Of a DNA stretch of 10,903 nucleotides, positions 1 through 5,980 are shown piece after piece. Both the position numbers and the translations under genes were made by a program. Origin of the DNA: Chloroflexota bacterium (GTDB taxonomy: Bacteria > Chloroflexota > Limnocylindria > Limnocylindrales > CSP1-4); contig JACDAV010000106.1 in NCBI GenBank assembly GCA_013695255.1, positions 1-10,903 of the forward strand. Reading direction: 5' to 3'. Each line of letters starts with the position of its first letter. The first letter of the stretch is position 1. A model generated the notes under the pieces. The model had not been told where the DNA came from. It did not search any database and was given only the letters and a program-made list of their open reading frames with translations.

Positions 1-717
1 GGCGCCGGGTGGTCGGAGCTCCTGGAGCTGCACGGCGCGATCGCCCGGTCCGGCGGCGACGTGGCGCTGGCGCCTGACGTCATGCAGGCGGCCGAGGAAG
101 CCGTCAACCGCCTGGTCGACACGGATCGCCTGACCCGGCCCGACGCGCCGGGGCTCGCCGTGGTGGAGCTGCGGGCGGCCCTGGCGCGCGAAGTGCGCCG
201 CCTCGTTGCCCTCGACCATGCCGCCGCCGCCCGGGTCGCCGTGGCGGTCGCCGACCGGCTGGTGGACGAGGGCCGGCTGGACAGGGTCGGCGAGGTCGTG
301 CGTCAGCCGGGACGCCCGGCACCGGGACCGTCCGCGGCGGCGCTGGCGGCCAGGGACCGGCTCGTGGCCCTGCTCGACGTCCCGGCGCCGCCGTCGCTCG
401 GCGAAGCTGCCCGGGCGGCCGGCTGCCCGCAGGACGGGATCCGTGCCCTCGAGGGCGAGGGTCGGATCGTCCGCCTGGCCCCGGATCTGGCGTGGTCGAC
501 GAGCGCGTGGCAGCGCCTGGCCGCCACCGCGCTGGACCGGGCGCGGAGTGGTCCGCTCACGCCGGCGGTCCTCCGCGATGCGACCGGCACGAGCCGGAAG
601 TACGTGATGCCCCTGATCGAAGACCTCGATCGTCGAGGTCTTCTCGCCAGGACCCCGGCCGGTCACGTGCCCGGCCCGCGCGCCGCCGGGCTGCGGGTGC
701 CAGGGCGGACGGGATGA
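1..717 (+). CDS. selB: Selenocysteine-specific translation elongation factor SelB, C-terminal part (5' truncated by window)
   Basis: SelB brings selenocysteyl-tRNA(Sec) to the ribosome at UGA codons followed by a SECIS hairpin, which its C-terminal winged-helix domains bind. The frame is open from base 1 and ends in TGA at 715-717, leaving 238 residues of a protein that is normally about 600 or more. The GTPase domains lie outside the window. Visible here are tandem winged-helix units. A third-type unit lies at about residues 115-165. The last unit, from about residue 185 to 217, carries the SelB hallmark of an Arg-Asp pair (192-193) followed by TSRKY (197-201) and a PLIEDLDRRGLLAR stretch. 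The stop overlaps the mobA start (ATGA), so the two are probably co-transcribed. The identification is by recognition of the final winged-helix signature; the N-terminus cannot be checked. Confidence 0.88.
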   Translation, partial: GAGWSELLELHGAIARSGGDVALAPDVMQAAEEAVNRLVDTDRLTRPDAPGLAVVELRAALAREVRRLVALDHAAAARVAVAVADRLVDEGRLDRVGEVVRQPGRPAPGPSAAALAARDRLVALLDVPAPPSLGEAARAAGCPQDGIRALEGEGRIVRLAPDLAWSTSAWQRLAATALDRARSGPLTPAVLRDATGTSRKYVMPLIEDLDRRGLLARTPAGHVPGPRAAGLRVPGRTG

Positions 718-1334
718 GCGCTGCGCCCGGGCCCTTCTCGGCGATCGTGCTGGCCGGCGGCCGCTCGAGCCGCTTCGGACGTGACAAGCTGGCCGAGCCG
801 CTCGCCGGTCGGCCGCTGCTCGACCATGCCGTGCGCTCCGTCGCGGGCGTCGCCCGGGACGTCGTCATCCTGGGTCCGGGCTTGCCAGTCTCGTCACCGG
901 CCGGCTCGATGGCGGTCCCCCGTGGCGTCACCGTGCGCTTCGTGCCGGACGCGGAGCCGTTCGCCGGTCCGCTCGTCGCGCTGGCGGCCGGTCTCGGCCT
1001 GGTCCGGGAGCCACTGACCCTCGTCGTCGGCGGCGACATGCCGACCCTCTCGCCGCTCCTGCTCGACGCGCTCGTCCGGGCGCTCGAGGAAGCGGACGGA
1101 TGCGGCGCCGCGGCGCTGCTCCTCGCTGGACGGGCGCAGCCGCTGCCGCTGGCCATCCGGGTGCGAGCCGCGAGTCCTGTCGTGCATCGATTGGTCGCCG
1201 GTGGCGAGCGCCGCCTCGGGGCGTTGCTCGAGGCCGTGGCGATGCGTCAGCTGGACGAGACCGACTGGCGCCCGCTGGACCCCGACGCCGCGACACTGCG
1301 GGACGTCGACGTCCCGGCTGATCTCCCCCGCTGA
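714..1334 (+). CDS. mobA: Molybdenum cofactor guanylyltransferase MobA
   Basis: This enzyme transfers GMP from GTP to Mo-molybdopterin, forming the guanine dinucleotide cofactor of the DMSO-reductase family, which includes formate dehydrogenases. It is cytoplasmic. The 206-residue length is normal for MobA. The N-terminal nucleotide-binding loop LAGGRSSRFGRDK is at 13-25. GPLVAL (85-90) precedes the metal-binding GGDMP at 106-110 (Asp108). QPLPLAIR (142-149) matches the MobA substrate loop, and the C-terminal DVDVPADL (197-204) is the usual NTP-transferase ending. The ATG is fixed by the 4-nt ATGA overlap with selB, and only a weak GGGCGG-like ribosome site precedes it. Coupling to selB suggests both serve a selenocysteine-containing molybdoenzyme (inference). 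MocA-type cytidylyltransferases share the fold, but the GGDMP and QPL context favours MobA. Confidence 0.9.
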   Translation: MSAAPGPFSAIVLAGGRSSRFGRDKLAEPLAGRPLLDHAVRSVAGVARDVVILGPGLPVSSPAGSMAVPRGVTVRFVPDAEPFAGPLVALAAGLGLVREPLTLVVGGDMPTLSPLLLDALVRALEEADGCGAAALLLAGRAQPLPLAIRVRAASPVVHRLVAGGERRLGALLEAVAMRQLDETDWRPLDPDAATLRDVDVPADLPR

Positions 1335-1340
1335 ACGCCG

Positions 1341-1380
1341 GACACGGAACGACGCCCGCGATCGTGGCGGGCGTCGTGTC
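1341..1380. terminator. Hairpin between convergent mobA and DUF3072 genes, likely two-way terminator
   Basis: An 11-bp perfect inverted repeat, ACGACGCCCGC (1349-1359) with GCGGGCGTCGT (1367-1377), encloses a 7-nt loop. In an alternative pairing, the 9-bp core GACGCCCGC/GCGGGCGTC (1351-1359/1367-1375) is extended past a small left-side bulge by GACAC (1341-1345) with GTGTC (1376-1380). It starts 6 nt after the mobA stop and ends 21 nt before the stop of the opposing gene, where a shared terminator is expected. Neither side has a T-tract, so intrinsic termination is inferred from position and stem strength. Confidence 0.55.
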
Positions 1381-1401
1381 GACGGATGAGCGGCGTGCCC
1401 G

Positions 1402-1749
1402 TCAGCGCCCGCGGTCACCTCCGCCATTCGAGGCGCCCCGGCCCGTCTGCGCCTGCAGCTCGTCGATGCGCCGCGATGCCTCGGCCTTCGAGAGGCCCTC
1501 GTCGAACGGGACGCCCGCCTCGCGGCTGAGCGTCTGGAGATAGGAGCGCTGCGGCCCGGTCATCGGTTCGTCGCCCGTGACCCAATCAGCCGGATCCTTC
1601 TCCGGGTTGGAGCCGGGTCCGGCCACGGGCGGCGAACCGGGCGACTCGCCCGGTGTTCCAGCGCCGCCCGCAGCGGCGGTCTCGTCGCCGGCCGCGGATC
1701 CGGTGGAGGCGACGTCCTGCTCGGGAGTGCGGTCGTGCTGCTCGGTCAT
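1402..1749 (-). CDS. DUF3072 family small protein
   Basis: This is a 115-residue soluble protein. The first half (about 1-60) is low-complexity, rich in Ala, Gly, Ser, Pro and acidic residues, and probably disordered. The second half matches DUF3072: an NPEKDPADWVTGDEPMT segment, then QRSYLQTLSREAG and a KAEASRRIDELQ helix. The family has no established biochemical role. The TLSREAG...KAEASRRIDELQ part resembles the small helical motif found in proteins that bind nucleic acids or other proteins, but that is only a resemblance. The ATG at 1749 was chosen because it lies 2 nt after the stop of the upstream DUF2231 gene and gives a normal-length protein; the frame stays open further upstream only as a shadow of that gene. 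Translation is probably coupled, with no separate ribosome site visible. Confidence 0.85.
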   Translation of the reverse strand: MTEQHDRTPEQDVASTGSAAGDETAAAGGAGTPGESPGSPPVAGPGSNPEKDPADWVTGDEPMTGPQRSYLQTLSREAGVPFDEGLSKAEASRRIDELQAQTGRGASNGGGDRGR

Positions 1750-1751
1750 CG

Positions 1752-2462
1752 TCAGTCCGGCATGACGCCGACGCGATGTCGGTACGACAGCTCGCCGCCG
1801 AACCAGCCGGTCACCAGCAGGATCGCCCCGGTCAGCGCGGAGAGGGCGAGACCCATGGGCACGGTGCCCCTGCCGGAGTCGTCGGGACGCATGGCCAGGT
1901 TCACCGCCCCGAGAGCGATTGCCGCCGCGTTCCCGCCGGCGTGGGCCCATGCCTCGCGGTAGTCCCGGATCTGATCCCGACCCGTGAAGTCGACAGCGCC
2001 GACCGCGCCTGCCAGGGCGCCGGTGGCGACCCCGGCCCCCAGGAGCAGGCGCGAGGCGCGTGCCCAGAAGCGGTCCCCCGTCGCGGCATACGCCACGTCC
2101 GAGGCCAGTGCCCCGACGAAGGCACCGATCGGAAGCGGCACGAGCATCGGGTGGATGGGGTGGCCGTTGAGGGCGGCCAGGCTGGGGATCGGCGTGTTGC
2201 GAAGGCCGCGGCTCGGCGTCTGCTCCGGTCCGACGTACGAGCGTGGATCGGTGGCGCCAAGCCGGGCCGTCACGTCCATCGACGGTGGCGCTTCAGGACT
2301 CGACCAGGCGCCCGCCGAGGAGCCGTCCCCGGCGGTCGAGGCGCCGCCAAGCGGCAGCGCGTCATTCGGTCGCCATTCGGGCTCGGAGGCGGCGGTCGCC
2401 GTCTCGCCCTCCACCGCCGACGCCGCGCCCGTGCGGTCCGGCTTGTCGTTGGTCTCGTGCAT
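1752..2462 (-). CDS. DUF2231 family integral membrane protein
   Basis: This 236-residue inner-membrane protein of unknown function has a hydrophilic, probably disordered N-terminal tail (about 1-90). The DUF2231 domain follows. The family signature NGHPIHP (99-105) leads into the first membrane helix (about 106-127). Further helices lie at about 134-157, 173-191 (preceded by His174) and 201-222, and the protein ends in a short basic GGELSYRHRVGV tail. Conserved histidines near the membrane face have suggested cofactor or redox roles for the family, but none is proven. The ATG at 2462 is supported by an AGGAGA ribosome site about 7 nt upstream. The reading frame continues far upstream without a stop, but that stretch is arginine-rich shadow sequence. 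It is the first gene of a pair with the DUF3072 gene, separated by 2 nt. Confidence 0.88.
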   Translation of the reverse strand: MHETNDKPDRTGAASAVEGETATAASEPEWRPNDALPLGGASTAGDGSSAGAWSSPEAPPSMDVTARLGATDPRSYVGPEQTPSRGLRNTPIPSLAALNGHPIHPMLVPLPIGAFVGALASDVAYAATGDRFWARASRLLLGAGVATGALAGAVGAVDFTGRDQIRDYREAWAHAGGNAAAIALGAVNLAMRPDDSGRGTVPMGLALSALTGAILLVTGWFGGELSYRHRVGVMPD

Positions 2463-2656
2463 CGCACATCTCCTGGGGTCCGACTCGGGGCGCCAGCGTG
2501 CGCCGCCGGCCGCTACGGGGAGGGCGGGCTGGCGCAGGGTCACCTTTCGGCTGCATCGCGGCGGCGCCCTTCTGCCGCGGACGGCGGGCCCGGACGATCG
2601 TGCGAGCGGGTATCGGAGCCTGTGGCTGGGGCAGCGCGTGCCGCCCCGTTCGGTCG

Positions 2657-3343
2657 TCAGACGCTCCGGGCGGCCTTGACGACGACGCTGTTCGCCGTCT
2701 TGTCGTGGAAGCCCTGCTTGGTGGGGCTCTGTGCCGTCGTGTACAGCAGATACACCGCGTAGCCGACGATCAGGAGGCCCACCAGCGGGCCGATGGTCGG
2801 GGCGACGTACGCCACCTGGCCGAGCGAGAACGGGGCGAAGAGCACCGCCCAGCGGCGAATTGCCTGGTTCTGGGTGAGTGGCGCTCCGTCCGGAAAGTTG
2901 CCGACCTGCATGCCGAGCAGCCTCTGGCCGGGCGACGCCCGAAGCGACGTCCAGGTGTAGATGTAGTACGCCGCGCTGATCGCGAGGCTGATGACCGCGC
3001 CGATCAGCAGGGGCACGGCGTTGAACACGACGCCGGTGGCCAGGCTGAACGTCACCGGGGATCCGACGATGCCATAGACGAGCGACGTGATGACCGCCGT
3101 TCCGATGCCGAGGATGATCGCGTCCACGATCAGCGCGAAGACCCGGTTCGGGACGTCGGCGTACACGAGCCCCGACAGACCCGACACCGTGGTCTCGGCG
3201 TGCTTCGACGGCGACCAGCCCACGGCCGGCGATGTGCCGGGTGGCGGTGAGCCGGGCGGCGGCGAGACGGGCGGTGGCGCCGGATCGGGAGCTGGACTGC
3301 CGGCCGGGTACGAGCCCGGGTCCGGCGGCGGCTGCTGGGTCAT
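2657..3343 (-). CDS. RDD family membrane protein with proline-rich N-terminal tail
   Basis: This 228-residue membrane protein begins with a Pro/Gly/Ser-rich tail (about 1-48), likely cytoplasmic and disordered. The RDD domain follows: YADVPNRVFALIVDAIILG at 61-79 carries the conserved Arg67 and Asp74. Membrane helices lie at about 69-91, 108-130, 166-182 and 185-203, the last two less certain. The loop ASPGQRLLGMQVGNF (136-150) is the typical RDD segment between the second helix and the rest. Near the end, KQGFHDKTANSVVV (209-222) is the classic closing motif. RDD proteins are poorly characterised; some members have been linked to Na+/H+ exchange or stress tolerance, and nothing here defines a substrate. 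The ATG at 3343 has GAGGGAGGG just upstream. The gap to the downstream DUF2231 gene is 194 bp, so they need not share a transcript. Confidence 0.87.
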   Translation of the reverse strand: MTQQPPPDPGSYPAGSPAPDPAPPPVSPPPGSPPPGTSPAVGWSPSKHAETTVSGLSGLVYADVPNRVFALIVDAIILGIGTAVITSLVYGIVGSPVTFSLATGVVFNAVPLLIGAVISLAISAAYYIYTWTSLRASPGQRLLGMQVGNFPDGAPLTQNQAIRRWAVLFAPFSLGQVAYVAPTIGPLVGLLIVGYAVYLLYTTAQSPTKQGFHDKTANSVVVKAARSV

Positions 3344-3413
3344 GGAGCACCCTCCCTCGTCCCGGGTCCGCCACGAGGATCGTGGGCGGGCTTGGACACC
3401 CCGGGACGGGCTC

Positions 3414-3419
3414 AGGATA
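3414..3419 (-). promoter_or_regulatory. Possible -10 element for the RDD gene
   Basis: On the - strand this reads TATCCT (4 of 6 matches to TATAAT), about 70 nt upstream of the RDD start codon and in one of the few less GC-rich spots in the spacer. No convincing -35 hexamer lies 16-18 nt upstream. It is listed only as a candidate. Confidence 0.15.
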
Positions 3420-3464
3420 CGAGCCGAGCGCACTCGGGGGAAGGGTCCTCGGACAACCGCTGGT

Positions 3465-3512
3465 GCGGGCGATCACGCGCTGCGCCCGCCCGCCGGCGTC
3501 CATGCCCGGCGG
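3465..3512 (-). terminator. Two tandem GC hairpins just after the DHA2 transporter stop
   Basis: Read on the - strand, the first stem begins 2 nt after the transporter stop codon: CCGCCGG (3490-3496) pairs with CCGGCGG (3506-3512) around a 9-nt loop. A second stem follows at once: GCGGGCG (3465-3471) with CGCCCGC (3483-3489) around 11 nt. Position fits a transcription terminator or an mRNA 3'-end stabiliser. There is no U-run, and short GC stems are common by chance at this composition. Confidence 0.35.
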
Positions 3513-3514
3513 TG

Positions 3515-5071
3515 TCAGGCTCCGCTCGCACGCTCCCGGCTCGATTCGCGAAGGCCCACGAAGTTCACCACCGCGCCGGCGGCGAGCAATCCGGCCCCCA
3601 CGACGGCGGCAAGGTGGAAGGCGTCGGTCGAGGCCTCGCGCGCCGCGATGACGACCTCGGCCGTCGTGCCGGACCGGGGCGGGTTCATCGGCTGCACCTG
3701 GGCACGCAGCGCGGACGACGACGCGTCCACGCCGGCGACCCGGTCGGCCAGCGTGGCGTAGAAGCTGCCCGAAACGACGATGAAGATGACCGCCGAGAGG
3801 AGCGGCTGGCCGACCCTCGAGACCGCGTTGTTGATGGCCGAGCCGATGCCGGCGTTGCGCGACGGAACGGCGTCCATGAGCGTGCTCGTCAGCGGTGCGA
3901 CGACCATCGAGATGCCCACCCCGAAGAGCAGGATCGCGGGCAGGACGTCGACCAGGACCGACGTGGGCGGGACGAGGCTGCCGGCGTCCTGGAGCGTCGC
4001 GCGCCATGGCTCGCTGGTGGCGGGGATCCGCGCGAACCACAGCAGGCCGAGCCCCATCACCAGTGGTCCCGCGACGAGGAACCGCCGAGCGCCGACCCGC
4101 CCGGCGATGCTGCCCACGTGGGCGGAGAGGAGGGTCAGCAGGATGCTCACCGGCAGGCCGACGATGGCGGACGCCGGCGGCGTGTAGCCCAGCACGCCCT
4201 GGAGAAAGAGGCTCTGGAACGTGAAGGTGACGTAGAGCGCCCCGTAGATCAGGAGCGTCGACAGGTTGATCGTCGCGAACTGGCGCGACCGGAACAGCGA
4301 CAGCGGAACCAGGGGGTCACGGCGGACCGCCATGAGCACGGGGAACGCGACGAGGGCAATGGCGCCGATCCCCAGCGCGACCCAGCCCAGCGGGTCCTGC
4401 CACTGGCGGTCCTGGCCGCGGATCGCGCCGAACCCGAGGCCGCCGACCGCGAGGACGGCGACCAGCGCGCCCAGCCAGTCGAACCGGCCGGAAGACTCCT
4501 CGTCGCGCGTCTCGCGCATGTGGCGGATGGTCGCCCAGACGGCGAGCAACACGAGCGGAACGTTGATCAGGAATGCTGCCCGCCACGATGCCTCGACGAT
4601 GAACCCCCCGAGCGGCGGCCCGAACGCGGTGGTCGCCGACGTGGCGGCCGCCCAGATGCCGAACGCGCGGGCTCGTTCCGGCCCATCGAAGGTGGCGGTG
4701 ATGATCGACAGCGCACCCGGCACGAGCAGCGCGCCCGCGGCACCCTGGAGCACCCGGGCCAGGACCAGCAGCTCGAGCGTGGGAGCGAGGCCGCAGAGCA
4801 CGGACGTGACACCGAAGCTGACCAGCCCGATGGTGAAGATTCGGCGGCGGCCGTGAAAGTCGGCCAGGGCGCCTGCGAGGACGAGCAGGGCGGACAACGT
4901 GGCCAGGTAGCCGCTGACCACGTACGTCTGCCCCTCGAGCTGGCCGAGCACCGTGGCCGGCAGCTCCTGCCCGATGATCGGCAGCGCCACGTTGACGATC
5001 GTGCCGTCGAGAAAGACGATGGCCGAGCCGAGGATGGCGGCAGCGAGCGTCCATCGCTGGGTGGTAGTCAT
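3515..5071 (-). CDS. DHA2-type (EmrB/QacA) multidrug MFS transporter
   Basis: This is a drug/proton antiporter of the 14-helix DHA2 group in the cytoplasmic membrane. It exports toxic compounds driven by the proton gradient; the substrate cannot be read from sequence. Its 518 residues are normal for the group. Motif D1 (LDGTIVNVALP, 21-31) lies in helix 1 with Asp22. Motif A (GALADFHGRRR, 67-77) lies between helices 2 and 3. Motif B (LARVLQGAAGALLVP, 104-118) lies in helix 4 with Arg106. The antiporter motif C region is GPPLGGFIVEASWR at 151-164, followed by FLINVP (167-172). A hydrophilic loop precedes the final helix and a basic C-terminal tail. The ATG at 5071 gives the canonical short N-terminus before helix 1. 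The ribosome site is weak (AGGTCCGAG). A 142-bp spacer separates it from the zinc-ribbon gene. No regulator gene is adjacent. Confidence 0.93.
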   Translation of the reverse strand: MTTTQRWTLAAAILGSAIVFLDGTIVNVALPIIGQELPATVLGQLEGQTYVVSGYLATLSALLVLAGALADFHGRRRIFTIGLVSFGVTSVLCGLAPTLELLVLARVLQGAAGALLVPGALSIITATFDGPERARAFGIWAAATSATTAFGPPLGGFIVEASWRAAFLINVPLVLLAVWATIRHMRETRDEESSGRFDWLGALVAVLAVGGLGFGAIRGQDRQWQDPLGWVALGIGAIALVAFPVLMAVRRDPLVPLSLFRSRQFATINLSTLLIYGALYVTFTFQSLFLQGVLGYTPPASAIVGLPVSILLTLLSAHVGSIAGRVGARRFLVAGPLVMGLGLLWFARIPATSEPWRATLQDAGSLVPPTSVLVDVLPAILLFGVGISMVVAPLTSTLMDAVPSRNAGIGSAINNAVSRVGQPLLSAVIFIVVSGSFYATLADRVAGVDASSSALRAQVQPMNPPRSGTTAEVVIAAREASTDAFHLAAVVGAGLLAAGAVVNFVGLRESSRERASGA

Positions 5072-5098
5072 CGGCTCGGACCTGGTCTCGGCAGGCCG

Positions 5099-5110
5099 GG
5101 GCGCGCGCCC
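5099..5110. promoter_or_regulatory. 12-bp perfect palindrome upstream of the MFS transporter
   Basis: GGGCGCGCGCCC is fully self-complementary and lies 27 bp upstream of the transporter start codon, within the 142-bp spacer. Position would suit a repressor site, as many drug exporters are controlled by TetR- or MarR-type repressors. The site is pure G/C with alternating CG steps and may arise by chance. Nothing else regulatory stands out in 5072-5213. Confidence 0.2.
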
Positions 5111-5213
5111 GCTGTCACCGGGAGCGGTTCCGCGCCGGCGAGGCGTTCCGGCTGCGGGGCCGCTGGGGGATGGGATGCCGTGCGGCGCCCGGGACGTCGT
5201 TGCCTCGTCGGGG

Positions 5214-5552
5214 TCAGTCCGGCCGCACCGTGCGGAAGCAGTCCGAGCAATAGACAGGCCGGTCCATGCGCGGCTTGAACGGCACCTGCGCCTGGTTGCC
5301 GCAGCTGGAGCAGATCACGGCGAAGTACTCCCGGCTGGCGCGGTCGTCGCCACGCTCGTAGCCCCGTGGCCCGCCGATGGCGGTCGCGTCGTAGTCCGAG
5401 TCCCGTGCGGCTCGCCGGCTCGCGCGGCAGCTTGCGCAGCGCTTCGGATCCGAGACGAACCCCTTCTGCGCGTAGAACTCCTGGTCGGCGGCCGAATGAG
5501 TGAACTCGACGCCGCAATCGACGCAGTTCAGGGATCGATCGACGTGGGTCAC
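5214..5552 (-). CDS. Double zinc-ribbon protein with CxxC-x17-CxxC domain
   Basis: This is a 112-residue soluble protein with two four-cysteine zinc-binding units. The N-terminal one has Cys10/Cys13 and Cys39/Cys42 in the pattern of the zinc-ribbon family with a QEFYAQKGF core and PKRCASCR second half. After a basic and acidic linker (about 45-75), the C-terminal unit has Cys81/Cys84 and Cys102/Cys105 with exactly 17 residues between the pairs, including VPFKP and DRPVYC, as in the CxxC-x17-CxxC domain family. Such proteins are common in Chloroflexota and some archaea; a role in binding nucleic acid or RNA polymerase is supposed but not shown. The GTG start at 5552 follows a strong GGGAGGAG ribosome site 4 nt upstream. 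It could be first in a transcript with the MFS gene 142 bp downstream. Confidence 0.85.
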   Translation of the reverse strand: MTHVDRSLNCVDCGVEFTHSAADQEFYAQKGFVSDPKRCASCRASRRAARDSDYDATAIGGPRGYERGDDRASREYFAVICSSCGNQAQVPFKPRMDRPVYCSDCFRTVRPD

Positions 5553-5813
5553 GGTGCTCCTCCCAGAGCGCGGTGGACGCGGGGACCGTTCTCACCGGGC
5601 AGTCCGGGCAGGGCCATCGGCCGTCGGGACGTGCGGTGGCGGGAGAAGCCGGGACCACGCGACCCAGTTGCCTGCGGTGGGATCCCTGTCTCGGGGCGCA
5701 CCGGTCGTTACGTGCGGCGCAGGATAACCCGGGGTCTCGATCGATGCGTTGCAGCAGGCCCGGCTGGCACGTCTGACGGCACGGGCCGGCTGTCTCGGGA
5801 CCGAGTGGCGAGC

Positions 5814-5832
5814 GTGACACGCAACCTGTCAC
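5814..5832. promoter_or_regulatory. Candidate operator: GTGACA-N7-TGTCAC inverted repeat
   Basis: Perfect 6-bp arms are separated by 7 nt, giving a 13-bp centre-to-centre spacing, slightly more than one helical turn. The arms are mixed A/T/G/C rather than pure GC, so chance is less likely than for other repeats here. It lies about 150 bp upstream of the nuclease start, in the spacer between divergent genes. The regulator is unknown. Confidence 0.35.
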
Positions 5833-5856
5833 AATGCCCCCCGAGATTCCGGGGTG

Positions 5857-5888
5857 GCGAGCGAGGGCAATGGGGGCTCCTCGCTCGC
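5857..5888 (+). repeat. Perfect 10-bp inverted repeat (stem-loop) in the leader of the nuclease operon
   Basis: GCGAGCGAGG (5857-5866) pairs perfectly with CCTCGCTCGC (5879-5888) around a 12-nt loop containing a run of five G. It lies 92 nt upstream of the nuclease ATG. If transcription starts upstream, it would form a very stable leader hairpin. It could alternatively be a protein-binding palindrome. A second stem, GGGCCG/CGGCCC (5900-5916), follows. The pairing is directly visible; the function is inferred. Confidence 0.5.
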
Positions 5889-5980
5889 ACAAGACCCGCG
5901 GGCCGCCCGCCGGCCCACCGGGCGCTGCAACCCGGCCCGTCGCGCCGTCATCGACGAGCAGGGAGGCGAACCGCCACCGG

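Larger units (their letters stand above)
5553..5980. other. 428-bp divergent intergenic region, rich in inverted repeats on the nuclease-operon side
   Basis: No credible gene is visible: open frames here give arginine- and proline-rich shadow peptides without ribosome sites, and I see no tRNA or known riboswitch core. The half next to the zinc-ribbon gene is featureless apart from its ribosome site and the 8-bp palindrome TCGATCGA (5737-5744). The half next to the nuclease gene holds a series: GTGACA-N7-TGTCAC (5814-5832), CCCCG-N6-CGGGG (5839-5854), a 10-bp stem (5857-5888), and GGGCCG-N5-CGGCCC (5900-5916). Promoters for both divergent genes should lie here, but no good -35/-10 pair was found in either direction. 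Confidence 0.6.

Noticed and set aside
2628..2647. GGGGC...GCCCC inverted repeat after the RDD stop as terminator
   Set aside because: Only 5-bp arms of pure GC with no T-run; expected by chance at this composition.
2463..4040. Upstream extension of the DUF2231 reading frame by 526 codons
   Set aside because: The extension is Arg/Pro-rich, runs through the RDD and MFS genes in another frame, and there is a good ribosome site at the ATG at 2462.
3392..5278. 628-codon open frame on the + strand, antisense to the MFS transporter
   Set aside because: Its product is a low-complexity Arg/Asp/Glu/Gln-rich shadow; the opposite strand encodes a full-length transporter with all DHA2 motifs.
5721..5726. 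TATCCT on the - strand as a -10 for the zinc-ribbon gene
   Set aside because: No -35 match at a proper distance, and it would imply a leader of about 165 nt; similarity to the word upstream of the RDD gene is too short to count.
5814..5835. Sigma-70 promoter from GTGACA (-35-like) and CACAAT (-10-like)
   Set aside because: The spacer is only 10 nt, far from the required 16-18, so the two hexamers cannot work together; the repeat reads better as an operator.
5834..5980. Longer N-terminus for the SbcD-like protein from the ATG at 5834
   Set aside because: It adds 49 Pro/Arg-rich residues not seen in the family, and the stretch is occupied by stem-loops; MLRILHTADVH is the natural start.
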